The notes under the pieces are model-generated. The model had not been told where the DNA came from and did no database searches. It worked only from the letters and a program-made list of their open reading frames with translations. From assembly GCA_023433655.1 (NCBI GenBank), contig JAEYUE010000225.1, positions 1 to 15,581 of the forward strand: a stretch of 15,581 nucleotides of DNA. Direction: 5' to 3'. Numbering within the stretch: the first letter of the stretch is position 1; each line of letters begins with the position of its first letter. Shown here piece by piece: positions 7,064 to 11,872 of the stretch. The position numbers were made by a program, and so were the translations under genes. The DNA comes from Pseudomonadota bacterium (GTDB taxonomy: Bacteria; Pseudomonadota; Alphaproteobacteria; Caulobacterales; Caulobacteraceae).

Positions 7064-8143
7064 GTGTCGCTGAAGGACCGGCTGGCGCGCGAGATCGCCC
7101 TGACCGGGCCGATGACCGTCGCCGACTACGTCACGCGCTGCCTGCACGATCCGCAGGGCGGCTATTACGCCACCCGCCCCTCCATCGGCGCGACGGGCGA
7201 CTTCATCACCGCCCCGATGGTCAGCCAGATGTTCGGCGAGTTGATCGGCCTGTGGGCTATCGAGCTGTGGCGGCGTCTGGGCGCGCCGGAGCGGGTGCGG
7301 CTGGTCGAGGTCGGGCCCGGCGACGGAACGCTGATGGCCGACGCCCTGCGCGCCGCCCGGCTGGACCCCGACTTCCTTCACGCCGTCGACCTGATCCTGA
7401 TCGAGCCCAGTCCGCCGCTGCGTGAGGCCCAGGCGCGGATGCTGGCCGACAGCGATGTCCACCCGCGCTGGGTCGCGGCGCTGGACCGCATCGAGACCGA
7501 CGCCCCGGTCATCCTCGTCGCCAACGAGGTGCTGGACTGCCTGCCGGCCCGCCAGTTTGTCAGAACGGACGACGGCTGGGCCGAACGCTGCGTGGGCGTC
7601 ACCGATGACGGCGGCCTGACCTTCGGCCTGAAGAAGATCACCGGCGGCTTCAGACGCCCGGCCTTCGACGTCGCCCCGGGCCAGACCGTCGAGATCTCGG
7701 AGCAGCAGGCCGTGTTCGGCCGTGAGATCGGGACGCTGGTCAAGGCGGCCTCGGGCGCCGCCCTGCTCATCGACTACGGCCGCGCCCGCCCCGAGGCTGG
7801 CGACACCCTCCAGGCCCTGCGCCGTCACCAGAAAGTCGATCCGCTGGAGAGGCCCGGCGAGGCCGACCTCACCCAGTGGGCCGACTTCCCGACGGTGCTG
7901 GAGGCCGCCCTGCACGCCGGCGCCGACGTCACCGGCTGCCTCGGCCAGGGGGAGTTCCTTCAACTGCTGGGAATTGAGGCCCGGGCCGACCGGCTGAAGC
8001 AGGGTCGCCCGGACGCGGCTCCGGTCATCGACCGCCAGCTCGCCCGACTGACCGACGCCGGGCAGATGGGAACCCTGTTCAAGGTCTGCGCGGTCTTCTC
8101 TCCGAAGAGCCTGGTCGTGCCCGGGTTCGAGGACCGACCATGA
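7064..8143 (+). CDS. MidA/NDUFAF7-family SAM-dependent methyltransferase
   Basis: This 359-residue protein belongs to the DUF185 (MidA/NDUFAF7) class I methyltransferases. The mitochondrial homologue NDUFAF7 methylates an arginine of the complex I subunit NDUFS2 during assembly, so a role in complex I biogenesis is plausible for a bacterium of the mitochondrial lineage, but this is inference. Visible motifs are MTVADYV near the N-terminus, GGYY (32-35), TGDFITAPMVSQMFGELIG (44-62), the SAM-binding VEVGPGDGTLM (81-91), ANEVLDCLPARQF (153-165), LLIDYG (234-239) and MGTLFKV (335-341). The segment usually like GHxxDPLxxPGxADLTxHVDF reads RHQKVDPLERPGEADLTQWADF (254-275), with the Gly and the HV pair replaced. 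The GTG start abuts the lgt stop, and the end overlaps pgeF by ATGA. Order lgt - DUF185 - pgeF is, as I recall, common in alphaproteobacteria. Confidence 0.9.
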   Translation: MSLKDRLAREIALTGPMTVADYVTRCLHDPQGGYYATRPSIGATGDFITAPMVSQMFGELIGLWAIELWRRLGAPERVRLVEVGPGDGTLMADALRAARLDPDFLHAVDLILIEPSPPLREAQARMLADSDVHPRWVAALDRIETDAPVILVANEVLDCLPARQFVRTDDGWAERCVGVTDDGGLTFGLKKITGGFRRPAFDVAPGQTVEISEQQAVFGREIGTLVKAASGAALLIDYGRARPEAGDTLQALRRHQKVDPLERPGEADLTQWADFPTVLEAALHAGADVTGCLGQGEFLQLLGIEARADRLKQGRPDAAPVIDRQLARLTDAGQMGTLFKVCAVFSPKSLVVPGFEDRP

Positions 8144-8910
8144 CGCTGGCGCCCATCACCCACCCCCTGCTCGACCGCGCCGGCGTGCGCCACGGCTTCT
8201 TCACCCGGCAGGGCGGCGTCTCCACGGGCCTGTACGACAGCCTGAACACCGGCGTGGGATCGAAGGACGACCCGGCCGCCGTGGCCGAGAATCGGCGCCG
8301 GGTGGCGGCCCATCTGGGGGGCGGGCCCGACGACATCGCCGCCTGCTACCAGATTCACTCCGCCGTCGCCCGCGTCGCCGAGGCCGGCTGGAAGGGCGAA
8401 CGTCCCGAGGGGGACGCGAGCGTGACCGCCGCGCCGGGCGTGATCTGCGCCGTCCTCACCGCCGACTGCGCCCCGGTGCTGTTCGCCGACTATGAGGCCG
8501 GCGTAGTGGGCGCGGCCCATGCCGGCTGGAAAGGCGCGCTGGGCGGGATTGTGCATTCGACGGTCGCGGCCATGGAGGCGCTCGGCGCTCGCCCCGGCCG
8601 CATCGTCGCCGTCATTGGCCCGTGCATCTCGCGGGACAGCTACGAGGTCGGCGCCGACTTCCAGGAGCGTTTCGAACACCACGACGCCGGCAGCGGTCGC
8701 TTCTTCGCTCCCGGCGCGGCGGCGGACAAACGCCTGTTCGACCTCCCCGGCTATGTTCTCTGGCGGTTGAAGCAGGCCGGCGTCGGCGATGCGGCGTGGA
8801 CGGGCGAGGACACGCGCACGGATGCGACGCGGTTCTTCTCGAACCGCCGCGCCTTCCTGAACGGAGAGCCGGACTTCGGCCGGCAGATGAGCGCGATCAG
8901 CCTTGGCTGA
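8140..8910 (+). CDS. pgeF: Peptidoglycan editing factor PgeF (YfiH/laccase-domain family)
   Basis: This 256-residue cytosolic protein is of the YfiH/DUF152 multicopper-oxidase-like family, renamed PgeF after the E. coli protein was shown to hydrolyse misincorporated amino acids such as L-Ser from UDP-MurNAc precursors. N-terminal HGFFTRQGGVSTGLYDSLN (18-36) is the family opening. The metal/active-site residues are His73 in QIHS, Cys110 in LTADCAPVLFAD (106-117) and His127 in AAHAGWKGAL (125-134), with IGPCIS (159-164) following and DATRFFSNRR (228-237) near the end. QIHS differs from the more usual QVHG, and the late cysteine often found before the RFFS segment is absent (GEDT instead). The ATG overlaps the methyltransferase stop (ATGA, 8140-8143), so the two are translationally coupled. 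It is convergent with lpxC, with 12 bp between the stop codons. Confidence 0.93.
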   Translation: MTLAPITHPLLDRAGVRHGFFTRQGGVSTGLYDSLNTGVGSKDDPAAVAENRRRVAAHLGGGPDDIAACYQIHSAVARVAEAGWKGERPEGDASVTAAPGVICAVLTADCAPVLFADYEAGVVGAAHAGWKGALGGIVHSTVAAMEALGARPGRIVAVIGPCISRDSYEVGADFQERFEHHDAGSGRFFAPGAAADKRLFDLPGYVLWRLKQAGVGDAAWTGEDTRTDATRFFSNRRAFLNGEPDFGRQMSAISLG

Positions 8911-8928
8911 TCAGGGGGCTGATCAGCC
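8905..8928. terminator. Palindrome holding both stop codons of pgeF and lpxC
   Basis: GGCTGATCAG (8905-8914) and CTGATCAGCC (8919-8928) form a perfect 10-bp stem with a GGGG loop. The pgeF TGA (8908-8910) lies in one arm and the lpxC TGA (8925-8923 on the minus strand) in the other. The left arm can also pair with GATCAGCC at 8895-8902 across a TT loop, giving a competing hairpin. There is no T-tract, so it may act as a bidirectional 3' end or stabiliser rather than a classical terminator. Confidence 0.6.
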
Positions 8929-9822
8929 CGCCATCGCCAGTTCCGGCACGCGGATGACCTCGCGCCAGGCCTGCGGATTGGCCAGCAGTTCGCGGACCAG
9001 CAGGTTGTTGATGGCATGGCCGGCCTTGACGCCCTCGTAACGGCCCAGCAGGGGCGCGCCCAGCACATAGAGGTCGCCGATGGCGTCCAGCGCCTTGTGC
9101 TTGACGAACTCGCGCTCCATCCGCAGCCCGCCCGGGTTGAGGATCTGGTCGCCGTCGATGACCACGGCGTTCTCGAGGCTGCCGCCGCGCGCCAGGCCGG
9201 CCTTGCGCAGGGCCTCGACCTCATGGGCGAAGCCGAAGGTGCGGGCCGCCATGATCTCGGTGCGGAAGGTGTCCTCGTCGACGACGAAGTCGACCACCTG
9301 GTTGCCGATCACCGGCGTCGGGAAGTCGATCTCGAAGCGCATCTCGTAGCGGTCGCACGGCAGAAGGACGGCGGACTTGTCGCCCTCCTCCACCCGGATC
9401 GGCTCGAGAATCTCGATGTAGCGGACCGGGGCTTCCTGACGCCGGAAGCCGGCGCGGTCCAGCAACTGGACGAACTGCAGGGCCGAACCGTCGAGGATGG
9501 GCAGCTCGGGGCCATCCACCTCGACCACGGCGTTGGACACGCCGAGGGCGGCGAAGGCGGCCATCAGGTGCTCGATGGTCGACAGGCGCACGCCGGCGGC
9601 GTTCTCGATCATGGTGTTCAGGCGGGCGTCGACCACCGCCTCGCCCGACACCGGAATGCGGTTGTCGCGGTCGGTCACGTCGGTGCGCACGAAGACGATG
9701 CCCGTGCCGACCGGCGCCGGGCGCACGGCCAGACGCACCCGGTCGCCGGTGTGCACGCCGACGCCGGCGATGATCGCGGGCGCGACGGTCGTCTTCTGGT
9801 GATGGTCGTTGCGGACCGGCAA
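8923..9822 (-). CDS. lpxC: UDP-3-O-acyl-N-acetylglucosamine deacetylase
   Basis: LpxC is the zinc-dependent deacetylase that commits UDP-3-O-acyl-GlcNAc to lipid A synthesis, in the cytosol. The 299 residues carry all expected catalytic features: GVGVHTG (20-26), Glu84-His85 in STIEHLMAAF, GPELPILDGSA (104-114), ARTFGF (193-198), GLARGGSLENAVV (209-221), His242 and Asp246 in FVKHKALDAIGD (zinc ligands with His85), and the general acid/base His269 in KAGHAIN. The only start codon before the conserved fold is TTG at 9822, without a strong Shine-Dalgarno; upstream in frame there is a stop at 9886-9888 and no ATG or GTG between. Weak initiation would fit a tightly dosed enzyme. It lies downstream of ftsZ on the same strand, as in many Gram-negative dcw clusters, but a hairpin separates them and suggests its own promoter in 9823-9980. 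Confidence 0.96.
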   Translation of the reverse strand: MPVRNDHHQKTTVAPAIIAGVGVHTGDRVRLAVRPAPVGTGIVFVRTDVTDRDNRIPVSGEAVVDARLNTMIENAAGVRLSTIEHLMAAFAALGVSNAVVEVDGPELPILDGSALQFVQLLDRAGFRRQEAPVRYIEILEPIRVEEGDKSAVLLPCDRYEMRFEIDFPTPVIGNQVVDFVVDEDTFRTEIMAARTFGFAHEVEALRKAGLARGGSLENAVVIDGDQILNPGGLRMEREFVKHKALDAIGDLYVLGAPLLGRYEGVKAGHAINNLLVRELLANPQAWREVIRVPELAMAG

Positions 9823-9879
9823 ACTCGAAACTCGCTTCTGTTCTTGCGCTCCGCCCCTGCGTGCGGAGTTCGCCCCGAA

Positions 9880-9890
9880 GTTTCCTTAAC
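9880..9890 (-). repeat. 11-bp element GTTAAGGAAAC upstream of lpxC
   Basis: GTTAAGGAAAC reads on the minus strand at 9890-9880, 58 bp before the lpxC start. The identical 11-mer occurs on the plus strand at 11712-11722 upstream of ftsZ. It contains a TTAA core but no second half-site at CtrA spacing here. A shared operator is possible; chance recurrence is not excluded. Confidence 0.4.
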
Positions 9891-9984
9891 GGCCGGCCCG
9901 CCAGCGGAAAATGAAAGTCGGGTTTCGGATTGTTTCGGTAGGGAGACAGCAGGCAGTCGCGCCCTGTCCCAACCGTGAAAGCGA

Positions 9985-10008
9985 AAGGGCGGCCCGGAGA
10001 CCGCCCTT
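9985..10008 (-). terminator. Candidate terminator of ftsZ
   Basis: AAGGGCGG (9985-9992) pairs with CCGCCCTT (10001-10008) around an 8-nt loop, about 30 nt after the ftsZ stop. On the minus strand the stem is followed by a T-enriched run (TTTCGCTTTC). The stem nearly repeats the inner part of the terminator upstream of ftsZ at 11824-11851. Confidence 0.65.
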
Positions 10009-10033
10009 CCTGTTGCCTGCTGCCTGTTGCCTG
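10006..10033 (-). repeat. Heptanucleotide tandem repeat CAGGCA(A/G)
   Basis: On the minus strand from 10033: CAGGCAA, CAGGCAG, CAGGCAA and a degenerate CAGGAAG, four 7-bp units in a row starting 3 nt after the ftsZ stop codon and running into the terminator stem. A related CAGCAGGCAG lies at 9947-9956 on the plus strand and can pair with the repeat. Confidence 0.7.
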
Positions 10034-10036
10034 ACT

Positions 10037-11632
10037 CTAGTTGGCCAGTCGCCGCAGGAAGGACGGGATTTCCAGATCGTCCTCGGCCTCGCCCATGTCG
10101 GGGGCCGGGGCGGACTGGACCTGGCTGGTCGAGCGCATCTCGGTGGTCCGCGACGGCGGGGCGTAGGTCGGCTGGGTGGCCTGGCGCTTGCCGCGGCCGA
10201 ACAGGCTCCAGCCCGACTTGCGATGATCCCGGTCGTCGTGGTCGTCGTAGGCCGGCTCCTCGCGGCGCGGCTCGGGCGCAGCGGCGGCCACGCGCTCGGC
10301 CGGGCGGTCCATGTACAGGTCGCCCTGGGCGGCCGGGGCCGCAGCCTGGGCGGCGGGACGCGGCGCCGACTCATACTCCTCGACCCACGGATCGACGATC
10401 GGCTCGAGGGTGCGCTCCTCGGCGACGTGGATCACCGGCTCCGGACGAGGCTCCGGGGCGCGGGCGACGGCGCCGTAGGTCGGCTGGGCGGACTGGAAGG
10501 TCGGGACGATCGGCGCGGCCTCGGCCTGGCGCGGAGCCTCGGCGCGGACGGGTTCGCGCACGGCCTCCTGACGGACCGGTTCGGCGCGCGAGGCGGCGTA
10601 CGACGGGGTCGGCCGGCGGGTCTCGAACGGCGCGGACGCCGGGTTCGACGGCGTCTGGGCGGCGGCCAGGTCTTCCATTCCCGTGGCCACCACCGAGACG
10701 CGGATCTTGCCGTCCAGGGCCGGGTCGAAGGCGGCGCCGAAGATGATGTTGGCGTCCGAGTCCACTTCGCCGGCGATGGCGTTGGCGGCCTCGTCGACTT
10801 CCAGCAGGGTCATGTCCATGCCGCCGGTGATGTTGACCAGCACGGCCTTGGCGCCCTTCAGCGAGGTCTCGTCCAGCAGCGGGTTGGCGATGGCGTTCTG
10901 CGCGGCCTGCAGGGCGCGGTCCTCGCCCGAGGCCTCGCCCGTGCCCATCATCGCCTTGCCCATCTCGGACATCACGGCGCGGACGTCGGCGAAGTCGAGG
11001 TTGATCAGGCCCGGCAGGATCATCAGGTCGGTGATGGAGCGCACGCCCGAATGCAGCACCTGGTCGGCCATGCCGAAGGCGTCGGCGAAGGTCGTGCGCT
11101 CGTTGGCGACGCGGAACAGGTTCTGGTTCGGAATGACGATCAGGGTGTCGACGTAGCGCTGCAGCTCGGCGATGCCGGCCTCGGCCAGGCGCATGCGGTG
11201 ACGTCCCTCGAAGGTGAAGGGCTTGGTCACCACGCCGACCGTCAGGATGCCGCGGTCGCGGGCGCATTTGGCGATGACGGGGGCCGCGCCGGTGCCGGTG
11301 CCGCCGCCCATGCCGGCGGTGATGAACACCATGTGCGCGCCGTCCAGGTGGCCGTAGATCTCCTCGGCCGACTCCTCGGCGGCGTTCATGCCAACCTCGG
11401 GATGGGCGCCGGCGCCCAGGCCCTGGGTGATGGTCTCGCCCAGCTGAACGCGGCGGTCGGTCTTGGCGAACGACAGATGCTGGGCGTCGGTGTTGGCGAC
11501 GACGAACTCGACCCCTTCAAGGCCGGCGTCGATCATGTTGTTGACGGCGTTGCCGCCGGCGCCGCCGACGCCGAAGACGACGATGCGGGGCTTCAGTTCC
11601 GTGGTTTGCGGACGCACCAGCGAGAGAGACAT
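10037..11632 (-). CDS. ftsZ: Cell division protein FtsZ
   Basis: FtsZ is the tubulin-like GTPase that polymerises into the division ring. The start ATG at 11632 gives MSLSLVRPQTTELKPR, which aligns with the N-terminus of Caulobacter FtsZ; a longer frame reaches 11698 but lacks homology. The 531 residues comprise a globular GTPase domain (about 14-318) with VVFGVGGAGGNAV (18-30), the tubulin signature GGGTGTG (109-115), NQNLFRVANERTTF (169-182) and the T7 loop NLDFADVR (211-218). A disordered linker of about 200 residues (319-518) rich in Pro, Ala, Glu and Arg follows. The C-terminal peptide DLEIPSFLRRLAN (519-531) binds membrane anchors and regulators. The linker is far longer than the enterobacterial one, as is usual in alphaproteobacteria. 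It is flanked on both sides by hairpin terminators, so it is probably transcribed alone from 11633-11820. Confidence 0.98.
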   Translation of the reverse strand: MSLSLVRPQTTELKPRIVVFGVGGAGGNAVNNMIDAGLEGVEFVVANTDAQHLSFAKTDRRVQLGETITQGLGAGAHPEVGMNAAEESAEEIYGHLDGAHMVFITAGMGGGTGTGAAPVIAKCARDRGILTVGVVTKPFTFEGRHRMRLAEAGIAELQRYVDTLIVIPNQNLFRVANERTTFADAFGMADQVLHSGVRSITDLMILPGLINLDFADVRAVMSEMGKAMMGTGEASGEDRALQAAQNAIANPLLDETSLKGAKAVLVNITGGMDMTLLEVDEAANAIAGEVDSDANIIFGAAFDPALDGKIRVSVVATGMEDLAAAQTPSNPASAPFETRRPTPSYAASRAEPVRQEAVREPVRAEAPRQAEAAPIVPTFQSAQPTYGAVARAPEPRPEPVIHVAEERTLEPIVDPWVEEYESAPRPAAQAAAPAAQGDLYMDRPAERVAAAAPEPRREEPAYDDHDDRDHRKSGWSLFGRGKRQATQPTYAPPSRTTEMRSTSQVQSAPAPDMGEAEDDLEIPSFLRRLAN

Positions 11633-11699
11633 ATGTTCCGACCTTGAATTCCGACCCTGCCCTGCAGCCCCAGATGCGAAAACCCCGCCGAATCGCATT

Positions 11700-11716
11700 G
11701 GTTATGAGCGTGTTAA
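11700..11716 (-). promoter_or_regulatory. CtrA-like site 1 (TTAA-N7-ATAACC)
   Basis: The minus strand reads TTAACACGCTCATAACC, which fits the CtrA consensus TTAA-N7-TTAAC with one mismatch. It lies about 70 bp upstream of the ftsZ start, where a bound repressor could cover the promoter. Confidence 0.5.
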
Positions 11717-11733
11717 GGAAACACCCCATCTGC

Positions 11734-11749
11734 TTAAGCAAGTGTTACC
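11734..11749 (+). promoter_or_regulatory. CtrA-like site 2 (TTAA-N7-TTACC)
   Basis: The plus strand reads TTAAGCAAGTGTTACC, one mismatch from TTAA-N7-TTAAC. The first half-site lies in a perfect 10-bp palindrome, TGCTTAAGCA (11731-11740). It is about 100 bp upstream of the ftsZ start. Confidence 0.5.
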
Positions 11750-11810
11750 GGATAGGCTGAGTCGCGCCCGGAGCCACGGAATTCGTTAACCTTCGCCGCA
11801 GATTTCCATC

Positions 11811-11819
11811 TGTGGACAA
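11811..11819 (-). promoter_or_regulatory. DnaA-box-like 9-mer
   Basis: The minus strand reads TTGTCCACA, one mismatch from TTATCCACA. A single imperfect 9-mer is weak evidence alone; its position upstream of ftsZ, a reported DnaA-activated gene in Caulobacter, raises its interest. Confidence 0.4.
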
Positions 11820-11823
11820 CGAA

Positions 11824-11851
11824 AAAGGGCGGCTCTCGCGAGCCGCCCTTT
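11824..11851 (-). terminator. Intrinsic terminator of the TonB-dependent receptor gene
   Basis: AAAGGGCGGCTC (11824-11835) pairs perfectly with GAGCCGCCCTTT (11840-11851) around TCGC. On the minus strand the stem is followed by a TTTTTC run, 21 nt after the receptor stop codon. This is a textbook intrinsic terminator and isolates ftsZ from receptor transcription. Confidence 0.85.
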
Positions 11852-11872
11852 CCGTCTGTCCGTCCTCGGGTC

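Larger units (their letters stand above)
11633..11820 (-). promoter_or_regulatory. ftsZ promoter region with cell-cycle sites
   Basis: The stretch between the receptor terminator and the ftsZ start holds two CtrA-like sites (11700-11716, 11734-11749), two GANTC sites (11690-11694, 11759-11763), a TTAAC half-site in GTTAAC (11785-11790) and a DnaA-box-like sequence (11811-11819). In Caulobacter, CtrA represses ftsZ, while DnaA and CcrM methylation have been reported to favour its transcription. No sharp -35/-10 pair stands out. Confidence 0.6.

Noticed and set aside
6176..7963. 595-codon minus-strand frame opposite lgt and the methyltransferase
   Set aside because: Both plus-strand genes have intact family motifs; the antisense product has none.
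9886..9890. CtrA site upstream of lpxC
   Set aside because: TTAAC half-site present, but no partner half-site at the correct spacing; kept only as part of the shared 11-mer.
10006..10033. CRISPR-like repeat array
   Set aside because: Units are only 7 bp, contiguous and without spacers; no cas genes nearby.
9911..11647. 578-codon plus-strand frame opposite ftsZ
   Set aside because: Antisense to a fully conserved FtsZ; low-complexity Gly/Arg/Asp translation without motifs.
11633..11698. Longer FtsZ N-terminus starting at 11698
   Set aside because: The 22 extra residues do not resemble any FtsZ N-terminus and would run through the promoter-proximal region and a GANTC site; MSLSLVRPQTTELKPR fits Caulobacter FtsZ.
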